Shown: piece by piece, positions 28,551-37,127 of the stretch
Position numbering within the stretch: the first letter of the stretch is position 1
How the letters are laid out: each line of letters begins with the position of its first letter
Source of the DNA: Oceanobacillus iheyensis HTE831
GTDB lineage: Bacteria > Bacillota > Bacilli > Bacillales > Amphibacillaceae
NCBI RefSeq assembly: GCF_000011245.1
Contig: NC_004193.1
Coordinates: 1,652,501 to 1,716,500, forward strand
Length of the DNA: 64,000 nucleotides
Direction of reading: 5' to 3'
Notes under the pieces: generated by a model
The model's database searches: none
Told to the model about the DNA's origin: nothing
Seen by the model: the letters and a program-made list of their open reading frames with translations, nothing else
Translations under genes and position numbers: made by a program

Positions 28551-28590
28551 TAAAAATATACTGAATATTCAGCTATGAATTCAGTATATT
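28551..28590 (-). terminator. Intrinsic terminator after the LytTR response regulator
   Basis: ATATACTGAAT (28556-28566) pairs perfectly with ATTCAGTATAT (28579-28589). On the minus strand it is followed by TTTTTATTTG. Confidence 0.8.
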
Positions 28591-28672
28591 GTAAATGATT
28601 CTATTTATTTTAAATTTAAACCTAAAATGTAGGATATGAGGGTTAAGTTGTAGTATAGCGTTTTAAATTGTA

Positions 28673-29413
28673 TTAATGGTGTACACCTTGTAATGCATCA
28701 AATAACCCTTTAGCAGCAGTTCTGCTAACCGGTATTGTTGATTCAGCTAGGTCTTTAATTACTAAATTATAGGCGCCATTAAACCATGGAGTAATTTCTT
28801 TGATACAATCCATATTTACTAAGTAACTTCGATGTGGGCGATAAAAGGGAAAACCAGAAAGCTTTTCTTCTAATTCTTTAAGATTCATTTTGGTTTCAAT
28901 TACTTCATTTGATATAAAATGTATTTTTACAGTGCGCCCTTCACGAGCAGCGAATCCAATTTGATTAGGGTCAATGACCATCATCTTTTCATCGAGATTC
29001 ACCACTAATTTATCGACTTTTGGCTTCCTTACCTTTTTAGTAGATAAAGTCTTTCGAATTCGATTCATTGCAATTTTGAATCTTTCTTCGCTAAATGGTT
29101 TTAATAAATAATCAGTTGCTTGTATTTCAAACGCTTGTACACCGTAAGATTCATAAGCTGTAGTGAAAATAATAATTATATCTTTATCTTCAAACTCGTT
29201 TCGTATTTTTTTAGCAACCTCAATTCCATTTATTCCAGGCATATGGATATCGAGAAAAATGACATTGGGATTGTATTCTTGATATAAGTTAAGTAATTGA
29301 TCTCCATTTTCTGCACTAGGGCATAATATAATATCATTTTCTTGTTGCAAAAGATACATAAGCTCCTCTCTTGCTAATCGTTCATCTTCTGCAATCATGA
29401 TATGAATTTTCAA
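28673..29413 (-). CDS. LytTR-family response regulator
   Basis: 246 residues from a TTG 8 bases after GAGGAGG; the frame extends three codons further to a GTG. The receiver domain (1-120) has the phospho-accepting Asp in VIFLDIHMPGING and the switch Lys in DYLLKPF. The LytTR DNA-binding domain is about 140-240 (AAREGRTVKIHF, FYRPHRSYLVNM). It pairs with the LytS-like kinase 30 bases upstream. Its likely targets are the two symporter operons that flank the pair. Confidence 0.92.
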   Translation of the reverse strand: MKIHIMIAEDERLAREELMYLLQQENDIILCPSAENGDQLLNLYQEYNPNVIFLDIHMPGINGIEVAKKIRNEFEDKDIIIIFTTAYESYGVQAFEIQATDYLLKPFSEERFKIAMNRIRKTLSTKKVRKPKVDKLVVNLDEKMMVIDPNQIGFAAREGRTVKIHFISNEVIETKMNLKELEEKLSGFPFYRPHRSYLVNMDCIKEITPWFNGAYNLVIKDLAESTIPVSRTAAKGLFDALQGVHH

Positions 29414-29443
29414 TATATACACCTCCTCAATTTTATTGCATGA

Positions 29444-31201
29444 TCACATGATTTTCTTACAGTTACGATATGGTAGTATAAATTGGACCATGCTTCCTTT
29501 GTCTGTATTTTGAATATGAAGTTGACTATCTTCTCCTAATAAACTTATTAAGCGTTGGTTTATATTATACAGTGCAATTCCATTCCCTTTATTTTCATTT
29601 TGATGTAATGGTTTTTTCCCCAGTATTGGAAGTAACTTTTCTTCAAAACCTTGCCCATTATCCAATAATACAATCGAGACATTATTATCTGTCTTCGTTA
29701 TATTGATGGTAAGTATCCCTTTAGATGTAGACAGAGATAAACCATGCTGAATGCTATTTTCGACAAGAGGTTGTAGGGTGGCTGGTGGAATTTCGATATC
29801 TAACAAATAATCGTCTACATGAATAGAAGTCGATATTTGATCCGGAAATCGAGCTTGAACGATTTCTAAATATGCTTGCAAATGTTCCAGTTCTTTATGA
29901 AGCGGAACAAGGGATTCACTTGCAATCTTTAAATTTGCTCTCATAAACTGACTTAATTGTACGAGAATGTGTCTTGCTTTTTCTGCATCTACCCGTAATA
30001 GGCTATGAATTAAATGAAATGTATTGAACAGAAAATGAGGGTTTATTTGGGCTTGTAAGTTACGCATTTTAGCTTCCTTTAGTAATTTCTTCATTTTTTC
30101 TGCTTCAAGTCCGCTTATTTGATTGGAAATAATTGTTCCTAAACCTTTTGCTAACGTTATTTCGACTGCTGTTATTTGTTGTGAATGTCGGTAATATAGA
30201 TTAATTAAACCGATTACTTCGCCTGATCGGTATATAGGTACCATGATGGCTGTCTTTAGCTTACAATTTTCTACACCACATTGGATATCACTTTGATGAT
30301 AAGCAATCTGTATTCTCCCATCTTTAACTGCTTTTTTAGAAAGTCGCATTTTTAATGGCTCACCAGGTTGATGATGATCATCTCCTAATCCGACGTGGCT
30401 TAATACTGTTGTTCGGTTTGTAATCGATATAGCAGCAATATCTAATTCTTTAAAAAGTAACTTAGCCATCTTACGAGCATTCATTGTACCTGGTTCTTCA
30501 CTTAGCAAAGGAAGTGCCTTCTCGGCAATTGTTAAAGCGCGATTAGTCTCTAAAGCAGCCTCTTGTTCTGTTTCATTTAAGGCTAAACGTATCATCATCG
30601 TAAAAATAGTCAGTGCAATCGAGTTAGTAACTACTAAGGGAATACCGATTGTATTTACAATTTGCACACCAATTTGTTGGTCAGGCAGCATAATAAGTAA
30701 TAATCCCATATGTAAAACAGGGGGGAATATCCCGATAAAGAGTGCTTTATTGGGGGACATTACTCGATCATCTGAAAAGAATTGACCAGCCCATCCAGTT
30801 AATAAGCCAGCTAAAGGATTAATCAAACTATTTGCAACCCATCCTCCGCCACCTAAAAAAATGATATATAAGCCGGCAACCATTCCTGTGCCTAATCCTA
30901 AAAATGGTCCGCCAAGTAGTCCGGCAATCATCACAACAACGATACTAAACCCTATTAAGACTTCATTTTCTGCAACATTTATAATCCAAGCTTGCATGAT
31001 TAACTCATTACCTATCATAACAACTCCAACATGTGCTCCAATAATACTTATTAATCCAAATATAAGAGAATGATAGATAACTGTTTTTAACGTAATATCT
31101 TTATCTAGCAATGAACGAAATCGAGGTATTCTCGTTAAGATAAAAGCCATTAATAATAACAAACCAATACGTTGGAATAAGACTATCGTTAGTTCTATCA
31201 A
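29444..31201 (-). CDS. LytS-type sensor histidine kinase
   Basis: 585 residues. N-terminal 5TM-Lyt sensor region (about 1-200), a GAF-like domain (about 220-350, with AIMVPIYRSGEVIGLINLYYRH), then a His_kinase domain with NPHFLFNTFHLIHSLLR as the phospho-acceptor region. A HATPase domain with PATLQPLVENSIQHGL and DNGQGFEEKLLP follows. Related LytS systems sense membrane potential or pyruvate and other small acids. It overlaps the upstream symporter gene by 4 bases, so sensor and transporter are coupled. Confidence 0.93.
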   Translation of the reverse strand: MIELTIVLFQRIGLLLLMAFILTRIPRFRSLLDKDITLKTVIYHSLIFGLISIIGAHVGVVMIGNELIMQAWIINVAENEVLIGFSIVVVMIAGLLGGPFLGLGTGMVAGLYIIFLGGGGWVANSLINPLAGLLTGWAGQFFSDDRVMSPNKALFIGIFPPVLHMGLLLIMLPDQQIGVQIVNTIGIPLVVTNSIALTIFTMMIRLALNETEQEAALETNRALTIAEKALPLLSEEPGTMNARKMAKLLFKELDIAAISITNRTTVLSHVGLGDDHHQPGEPLKMRLSKKAVKDGRIQIAYHQSDIQCGVENCKLKTAIMVPIYRSGEVIGLINLYYRHSQQITAVEITLAKGLGTIISNQISGLEAEKMKKLLKEAKMRNLQAQINPHFLFNTFHLIHSLLRVDAEKARHILVQLSQFMRANLKIASESLVPLHKELEHLQAYLEIVQARFPDQISTSIHVDDYLLDIEIPPATLQPLVENSIQHGLSLSTSKGILTINITKTDNNVSIVLLDNGQGFEEKLLPILGKKPLHQNENKGNGIALYNINQRLISLLGEDSQLHIQNTDKGSMVQFILPYRNCKKIM

Positions 31202-32700
31202 GATTTATTCACTCCAATCCTGGTGTGAATCCTTATTAACATTTCTTGATAATTTCCACGATCACCATTTGAGTCTAGAAAAGAACCAACAATACAAGCT
31301 AAAAATCCAATTGGTATCGCAACAATTCCAGGGTTATTAAGGCGAATTAAATTAGCTCCCTCAGGACCGAAGAGAAATAATGCTCCAGAAATAATCAACC
31401 CAGAAAATAATCCAACATAGGCTCCGATTTTTGTGAAACGCTTCCAATAAAAGGTGAAAATTAATAAAGGAAATATCGTAGAAGCAGCAAGCGAAAAAGT
31501 TAAAGATACTAAATATGCGACGTTTGTAGTTTCCAAGCTAATTGAAAGTCCTATAGAAATAACCCCGATAATTACTGCTGTTGATCGAGCGACGAGTAAT
31601 TTTTTCTTTTCACTGGCATCTTGTTTATTCAAATAATGGACGTAAATATCATGTGCAAAAGAAGAAGTGGCTGCAAAAATAAGTCCCGTAACAACTGCAA
31701 TAATGGTTGCAAATGCAATTGCCATAACAAAAGCTACAAGAAAATCTCCGCCTAACACATCTGCTAATAAGAACACAGTTAAATTTCCTGTTGAATCCGA
31801 CTGTGTCAATGCGTCCCAACTAACAAGACTAATGGCACCAATTCCTAAAATTAATGTCATTAAGTAAAAACAGCCTATTAACCAAGTCGCCGAAATTGCT
31901 GAGAGACGAGCATTTTTAGCATTTCTTACGGTAAGAAAACGTATTAAAATATGGGGAAGACCAGAAGTGCCCAAAATTAAAGTTAACGCAAGAGAAAACA
32001 TTTCAATATTGTTATGTAGTAAATTACCAGGTGAGAAAAAATCCTCACCAAGTGGACTATTAACGGATGCTTGATTTATTAAAAATGAGATATCCCAATT
32101 AATCCATGATAATAAAATAAACAATAACATCAATGTACCCGACATTAGGAGCACCGTTTTTATAATTTGTACCCATGAGGTTGCAACCATACCCCCAAAC
32201 ACAACATAAATAGTCATGAGAATACCAATAATCCAAACCGAAGAAATATAATCTACTCCTAATAACAATCGTATTAATAAACCAGAAGCTACTAATTGTG
32301 GAATTAAATATAAGATCGAAATGATAATCCCAGTAGTTGCCACAAACAACCGCATATTTCTTCCTGAAAATCGTGAAGCTACTACATCGCCAACGGAATA
32401 TGTACCCAAGTTATGTACGGGCTCAGCAATTAGTAGAAGTAAAATAATGTAGGAAACAAGGAAGCCAGTTGCATATAAAAAACCATCAAATCCGTAGTAG
32501 GCGATCAATCCAATAATACCTAAAAAGGAAGCAGAACTTATATAATCTCCAGCAATAGCTAGTCCATTTTGAAATCCTGTTAAACTACCACTAGCAATAT
32601 AAAATTGTTCTGTAGTTTTACTTCGCTCTGCTGCCCAATGCGTCATGATTAATGTGCCTGCAACAATAGCTAAAAAGAAAATGAAATAAGTGAGATTCAT
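31198..32700 (-). CDS. SSS-family symporter (cation/acetate symporter type)
   Basis: 500 residues with about 13 transmembrane helices. The ActP/YwcA-like core is visible: EQFYIASGSLTGFQNGLAIAGDYISSASFLGI at the N-terminus and GTSGLPHILIRFLTVRNAKNARLS in the middle. Its neighbour upstream is a DUF485-like small protein, as in acetate permease operons. Its stop overlaps the sensor-kinase start. Substrate acetate or another short monocarboxylate is inferred from family and context. Confidence 0.87.
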   Translation of the reverse strand: MNLTYFIFFLAIVAGTLIMTHWAAERSKTTEQFYIASGSLTGFQNGLAIAGDYISSASFLGIIGLIAYYGFDGFLYATGFLVSYIILLLLIAEPVHNLGTYSVGDVVASRFSGRNMRLFVATTGIIISILYLIPQLVASGLLIRLLLGVDYISSVWIIGILMTIYVVFGGMVATSWVQIIKTVLLMSGTLMLLFILLSWINWDISFLINQASVNSPLGEDFFSPGNLLHNNIEMFSLALTLILGTSGLPHILIRFLTVRNAKNARLSAISATWLIGCFYLMTLILGIGAISLVSWDALTQSDSTGNLTVFLLADVLGGDFLVAFVMAIAFATIIAVVTGLIFAATSSFAHDIYVHYLNKQDASEKKKLLVARSTAVIIGVISIGLSISLETTNVAYLVSLTFSLAASTIFPLLIFTFYWKRFTKIGAYVGLFSGLIISGALFLFGPEGANLIRLNNPGIVAIPIGFLACIVGSFLDSNGDRGNYQEMLIRIHTRIGVNKS

Positions 32701-32740
32701 TATAAGGCTCCTTTAAAGGATATTGAATTTAGCTTTATGT

Positions 32741-32983
32741 CTATTTATTCATCCTTCTCCAATAAAGCCAACCAATGATCCAAGTAAGTGGGAAAAAGGA
32801 AAAAATAAAGATCCAAACGAACGAAATATACAAATCTATAAGTGAAATAATAAGTGGCACAGATAGAAATATAGCAAGGAAAATAATTGCAACAATAATA
32901 TGAAATCGTTGTCTTTTCTGTTGCAATTGTACATCATTTTTTAATCGGCTAATATTAGAATGCGATTCGGTATTTCTTCCCAT
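32741..32983 (-). CDS. DUF485-like small membrane protein
   Basis: 80 residues: a basic N-terminus, two transmembrane helices (about 28-50 and 52-72) and a KK/RR-type end. Small DUF485 proteins usually precede actP-type symporters, as here. Ribosome site is weak. First gene of the operon symporter-lytS-lytT. Confidence 0.72.
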   Translation of the reverse strand: MGRNTESHSNISRLKNDVQLQQKRQRFHIIVAIIFLAIFLSVPLIISLIDLYISFVWIFIFSFFPLTWIIGWLYWRRMNK

Positions 32984-33038
32984 TCGATAACACCGCTTTC
33001 CACTTTTATAGTACTCTAATAGTAGGTGATATGAAATA

Positions 33039-33068
33039 AGTATAAGTTAATGCATTAATTTTAGTCAA
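33039..33068 (-). promoter_or_regulatory. Promoter of the DUF485-symporter-lytST operon
   Basis: On the minus strand TTGACT (33068-33063), an 18-base spacer and TATACT (33044-33039), about 56 bases before the first start codon. Confidence 0.6.
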
Positions 33069-33150
33069 TATTTAAAAAATTTAAACGATGTTAAAAAATA
33101 ATAGGATAAAGGAGAGATGTGTAGGAAGAAGATTAAACAAAAAAGAAAGA

Positions 33151-33262
33151 ATGGACCAACCAAAAGTAGAATCACGTACAACAGTAGCGAAACAAATAAA
33201 TAGTCCTTTACAATTAGTCGATAGAGAATTTTTCTCTATTGTTAGGTTAAAGAAATTGAGTG
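33151..33262 (+). pseudogene. Decayed 5' copy of spoVK
   Basis: About 110 bases align with 36217-36328 inside spoVK with roughly 13 differences by hand. The peptide MDQPKVESRTTVAKQINSPLQLVDREF mirrors MEQPKAESRTTVAKRMNSPLQLVDREF there. Beyond this the two diverge and the frame runs into unrelated sequence at 33345 with no ATPase motifs. It is in the same orientation as spoVK, 3.07 kb away, so the intervening DNA is flanked by a direct repeat. Confidence 0.85.
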
Positions 33263-33394
33263 AGATAACTGAGGAAATTGTGATAAGGAATTTTTTAAAA
33301 TTCACAGGACATTTTATAGGGATGTATTTTATTTCCTTAATATAACAATTAGTTTTCACAGAGATTAAATTCTGAGTTTTCGAGTTTACACTAG

Positions 33395-33423
33395 TGGACA
33401 TTAGGTAAGAGTTGTAATAATAT
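33395..33423 (+). promoter_or_regulatory. Possible promoter of the small membrane/exported gene pair
   Basis: TGGACA (33395-33400), 17 bases, TAATAT (33418-33423), about 57 bases before the first start. Confidence 0.5.
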
Positions 33424-33479
33424 AAGAAAAAAATGAAAAAACAAATAATAATATTCAATTTTTTAAAGGTGGTTTTAAA

Positions 33480-33677
33480 ATGAATATTCTAGAAAACAAA
33501 AAAGCAGTATTAAAAATTTGGTTTTTCATGATAGCCCTTACAGTCATCATTGGTTTTGTCCATTTTGTAATTAGTCCAATCAACATTAATTACCTTATGG
33601 TTCTTGGTTTCCTGAATTTTTCTATCAGCACATTAGTGATGATAGTATATATGAAAGACAACAAACAAAAATCTTAG
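33480..33677 (+). CDS. Small two-helix basic membrane protein, unknown
   Basis: 65 residues: a charged N-terminus, two transmembrane helices (about 11-33 and 38-57) and a basic tail (MKDNKQKS). AAAGGTGG precedes the ATG. It is 13 bases upstream of the exported-protein gene and shares its style of ribosome site. Small basic two-helix proteins often act as self-protection or export partners; this is a guess from shape, not homology. Confidence 0.65.
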   Translation: MNILENKKAVLKIWFFMIALTVIIGFVHFVISPININYLMVLGFLNFSISTLVMIVYMKDNKQKS

Positions 33678-33690
33678 AAAGGTGGTATGC

Positions 33691-34110
33691 ATGAGAAAGC
33701 TATTTACTGTATTTGTGATAGCAGTAGTTATTGTAGGTTTAAACTTTAGTGCACTCGGAAGTGTTAGTGCAGATAATTGCCAAGGGGTATCCAAAGAGGT
33801 GACAGATAAGTCCGAAGTAGTTCAAGTGAAGTATATTTATCTTAACTCTTGTGATGCCACGGAAGCAGCGGTGCATGTATCTCAACAGTCATCAAATAAT
33901 ACGTTTATGAGTGGGTTAATTAGTATGATCCCAGGATTTCAACCTATTGGATTAATCGGATTACTTTCTGCTAAACTTATGGCGGATAGAGGCAATTTAA
34001 TTTCGATTGCCAATTCTGAAGGAACTGGTGTGAAAATGAAGTTTGAACGAGATCTTGGCCACAAAGACACTTCTCATTTATGGTTATTTGATGGGATAGT
34101 GTCACAGTAA
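33691..34110 (+). CDS. Exported protein of unknown function with hydrophobic central segment
   Basis: 139 residues from the ATG after AAAGGTGG. A clear Sec signal peptide is followed by SVSA-DNC, a probable signal peptidase I site near residue 27. The mature part of about 112 residues has two cysteines, an apolar Gly/Ile/Leu-rich stretch (FMSGLISMIPGFQPIGLIGLL) and a polar C-terminus ending GIVSQ. No known family comes to mind. Together with the preceding small membrane protein it resembles a secreted peptide plus partner. A strong terminator follows. Confidence 0.7.
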   Translation: MRKLFTVFVIAVVIVGLNFSALGSVSADNCQGVSKEVTDKSEVVQVKYIYLNSCDATEAAVHVSQQSSNNTFMSGLISMIPGFQPIGLIGLLSAKLMADRGNLISIANSEGTGVKMKFERDLGHKDTSHLWLFDGIVSQ

Positions 34111-34162
34111 AATAGCATTCTAGTAATCTCATACACCATGAATTTTAGCTTCGAAGAATGAA

Positions 34163-34194
34163 AAAAGGAGCTAAGTACACTGTTAGCTCCTTTT
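34163..34194 (+). terminator. Intrinsic terminator after the exported-protein gene
   Basis: AAAAGGAGCTAA (34163-34174) pairs with TTAGCTCCTTTT (34183-34194). Confidence 0.9.
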
Positions 34195-34512
34195 GGTGAA
34201 TTTTGGTTCTTAGAAATCTTGAGTTATTGATAGATTAAAATATTTTATTTCAAAGTTTTATCCACTAATAACCTATGCGTCTTTTGATAATCTTCTAATT
34301 GCAATCTCTGTTTTACTGTCAATCCTCACCTCTGGCACGCATGTTATATTCTTTCAACATCTTTACCTTGACTTCCAATCTTAAATAGATATCAGGATAT
34401 GGGATAATTGCTTTTCCTGATTATTTTAAAGAAGATTTGCTTGAATTGTGCTATCAGACTTACTTTAGGAATTTAAATATGTAACGATTCTGTTTCATTT
34501 TGAATCCACTTA
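34195..34512. other. Gene-free stretch before the ISL3 element
   Basis: About 320 AT-rich bases with no supportable open frame, promoter or repeat. Confidence 0.5.
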
Positions 34513-34520
34513 AGAATAAT

Positions 34521-35886
34521 GGCTCTATAATATTTGTTGGGGTAAAAGAAAAATAAAAAACACGCAATCTCCTATTTTTGTTATCATTGTTTAAACCACT
34601 AAACAAACCAAAAAGGAGATGCGTGCAATTGAATTCTAACATAACATTACCTGGGTTGGAAGAAGGAAATATATTAGATACAGAAGTACGAGAAGGTATT
34701 TATTACATTAGGTGGGAGTTGGAGAAAACCTCTCATCGTTGTCCACAGTGTGGAGAGTGGACAAACAAGGTACATGATTATCGTACGCAGAAAGTCCGTC
34801 ATCCTAGCATATTCGGAAGGCAAACGATTATTTTTTACCGAAAGAGAAGATATAAATGCTTTTTCTGCGGAAAGCGATTCTTTGAAAGAAACCCTTTAGT
34901 CAAACGTTATAAAAGACAATCCATTGAGTTTAATCAAGTATTGTCATTAGAGCTTGTTCATGGAAAAAGCTTTCGAGACTTGGCGACACGTTTTCATACA
35001 TCGCCAACTACCATTATGCGTCGATTTGATGAGATTACTGCATCGAAGATGAAGGAAACACAAGCATTGCCTAAAGTGATAGCGATTGATGAGTATAAAG
35101 GGGATGCAGGGAACGAGAAGTATCAAACGGTTATAGCTGATCCGATTAATAGAAAACCTTTAGAGATTTTAAAAGATCGTAAAAAAGATACATTAGTGGA
35201 TTATCTAAGAATGCATGGTGAGAAGGTAGAATTTGTAGTCATGGACATGAGTCCATCCTTTAAAGCAGCTGTTGATAAGGCATTAGGGCACCCCATTGTT
35301 ATCGCCGATCGTTTTCATTTTACACGATATATATATTGGGCTTTAGAAAGAGTGAGAATTCGTGTACAGAGAGAGTTTCATGATTATGATCGGAAGAAGT
35401 GTAAACGTATGCGACATGTGTTTTATAAAAAGCAATCGAAGTTAACGAAAAAGCAACAATGGTATTTAGATCGCTATTTACACATGTCACCAGATTTAAA
35501 ACGCGCCCATGAGTTAAAAGAAGCGTATAATGTCTGGTTTCAACTAGCCAAGGCCAACGGCCCTAATGCTTTAAAAAATACTAAAAAGTATCTCTATCAG
35601 TTTTATGAACTTGTGCAAAATGCAGGGCTGCCGGAATTCCTAAAAGCAAAAGAAACCTTTCACAATTGGCAAAAAGAAATTATGAATAGTTTTGCCTTTG
35701 ATTTACATAATGGTTATATCGAAGGAATCAACAATCAAACAAAGGTTATAAAACGAAATGCATTTGGATTTAAGCGATTCGATCGCTTTCGAGCAAGAAT
35801 ACTATTACATCATCAATATAAAAAGAAAGTGGTTTAATATAAATAGGAGTGAGCTAATTGCTCACCCCAACATTTGACTTAGAACC
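34521..35886 (+). mobile_element. Complete ISL3-family insertion sequence, 1366 bp
   Basis: Terminal inverted repeats: left GGCTCTATAATATTTGTTGG (34521-) and right, as complement, GGTTCTAAGTCAAATGTTGG (ending 35886). They match at both ends with a variable middle. An exact 8-bp target duplication AGAATAAT flanks it at 34513-34520 and 35887-35894, the length expected for ISL3. One intact transposase fills the element. Confidence 0.95.
34629..35837 (+). CDS. ISL3-family transposase
   Basis: About 402 residues from the TTG that follows AAAGGAGATGCGTGCAA; a GTG two codons earlier is possible. An N-terminal zinc ribbon (CPQCGEW ... CFFCGKRF) and helix-turn-helix precede the DDE catalytic domain: Asp in VIAIDEYKGD, Asp in VVMDMSPSFK, Glu in NGYIEGINNQTKVIKR. 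The frame is undamaged, so the element may still move. Confidence 0.93.
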   Translation: MNSNITLPGLEEGNILDTEVREGIYYIRWELEKTSHRCPQCGEWTNKVHDYRTQKVRHPSIFGRQTIIFYRKRRYKCFFCGKRFFERNPLVKRYKRQSIEFNQVLSLELVHGKSFRDLATRFHTSPTTIMRRFDEITASKMKETQALPKVIAIDEYKGDAGNEKYQTVIADPINRKPLEILKDRKKDTLVDYLRMHGEKVEFVVMDMSPSFKAAVDKALGHPIVIADRFHFTRYIYWALERVRIRVQREFHDYDRKKCKRMRHVFYKKQSKLTKKQQWYLDRYLHMSPDLKRAHELKEAYNVWFQLAKANGPNALKNTKKYLYQFYELVQNAGLPEFLKAKETFHNWQKEIMNSFAFDLHNGYIEGINNQTKVIKRNAFGFKRFDRFRARILLHHQYKKKVV

Positions 35887-36096
35887 AGAATAATTGCTTT
35901 TACAGGGTGTTGATTTCCTATTATTTTTCAATTTGATTTCTGTCGCTCTTGATGCCTCTTTGCCAAATAATCCCTCTATCAAAATAAAACTCTTCGTTTA
36001 GTTACATTTCTCAATAAATTTCTTTTGAAAATTATGATATGCTAATAAAAACCGATTCATTATTAAATACATTAATACATAATAAATGCTGGGCAT

Positions 36097-36127
36097 TTGT
36101 CACCCCTTTTGGGCGTTTGCGTATACT
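36097..36127 (+). promoter_or_regulatory. Possible promoter of spoVK
   Basis: TATACT (36122-36127) with TTGTCA 19 bases upstream. GCGTATACTGT also resembles the sigma-E -10 (CATAnnnT), which would suit spoVK. The factor cannot be decided by eye. The rest of 35895-36153 holds nothing recognisable. Confidence 0.35.
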
Positions 36128-36153
36128 GTTAAAGAGTAAGGGGTGATGATTGG

Positions 36154-37083
36154 TTGGCACAGGTTCAAGGGTATAAAAACGGAAGAATAAATATCATCTT
36201 ACAAGATCAAAAGATGATGGAACAACCAAAAGCAGAATCACGTACAACAGTAGCGAAACGAATGAACAGTCCTTTACAATTAGTCGACAGAGAATTTTCC
36301 TCTTTTGTTGGGCTAAAGGACTTAAAAACATCAATTAAAGAAATTTATGCGAGTATACTCATTAATGAGAAACGTAAAGAATCAGGGTTAAAAGATTCAA
36401 AACAAGTGCTTCATATGTTGTTTAAAGGGAATCCTGGTACGGGAAAGACAACGGTAGCTCGTAAGCTTGCAAAAATTTATTATGAAATGAATATCTTATC
36501 CAAAGGTCACTTTATTGAAGCGGAACGTGCAGATTTAGTAGGAGAGTATATTGGCCAGACAGCACAAAAGACACGAGCAATTATTCAGCGTGCTATGGGC
36601 GGAGTATTATTTATTGATGAGGCGTACTCACTTTCCCGTGGTGGAGAGAAGGACTTTGGAAAAGAAGCAATTGATACACTTGTCAAACATATGGAGGATC
36701 AGCATCAAGATTTAGTGCTTATTTTAGCTGGATATCCATATGAGATGGAGCGGTTTCTGACTTTTAATCCTGGATTAGAATCACGATTTCCATTTATATT
36801 AGAGTTTGATGACTATGATGTCGAAGAACTGATGGAAATTGCAAAACGCATGGTAGATGAGCGAGAATACAAATTTACTAGAGAAGCAGAATGGAAGCTC
36901 AGAAATCATTTAGCAAGAAAAGTTCGCGCCAGTAGTGTTAATTTTTCGAATGCTCGCTATGTCCGTAATGTGATTGAACGTGCGATACGCCTTCATGCAG
37001 TCCGCTTATTATCGGAGGATAATTACAGTTCAAACGACTTAATGTTATTAACTGGAGAAGATATGTTGTTAGATATAGAATAA
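36154..37083 (+). CDS. spoVK: Stage V sporulation protein K, AAA+ ATPase
   Basis: 309 residues from a TTG after AGGGGTGATG. AAA+ motifs: Walker A GNPGTGKTT (about residues 91-99) and Walker B GVLFIDEAYSLSRGG, a CbbX-like ATPase. Needed for spore maturation in B. subtilis. Followed by hflX as in that genome. A damaged copy of its first third lies at 33151, which suggests an old duplication or rearrangement at this locus. The N-terminal part before the ATG at 36217 has no counterpart in that copy. Confidence 0.93.
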   Translation: MAQVQGYKNGRINIILQDQKMMEQPKAESRTTVAKRMNSPLQLVDREFSSFVGLKDLKTSIKEIYASILINEKRKESGLKDSKQVLHMLFKGNPGTGKTTVARKLAKIYYEMNILSKGHFIEAERADLVGEYIGQTAQKTRAIIQRAMGGVLFIDEAYSLSRGGEKDFGKEAIDTLVKHMEDQHQDLVLILAGYPYEMERFLTFNPGLESRFPFILEFDDYDVEELMEIAKRMVDEREYKFTREAEWKLRNHLARKVRASSVNFSNARYVRNVIERAIRLHAVRLLSEDNYSSNDLMLLTGEDMLLDIE

Positions 37084-37127
37084 GGGTATACTAATAACAG
37101 TGAAAAACACAAGAAAGAGGTTCATAT

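Noticed and set aside
33088..33345. 85-codon frame as a real gene
   Set aside because: Only its middle resembles protein, and that is the decayed spoVK copy. No ribosome site and no ATPase motifs.
24583..36150. Prophage or integrative element
   Set aside because: No integrase other than IS transposases, no phage structural or conjugation genes, and no attachment-site pair around a tRNA.
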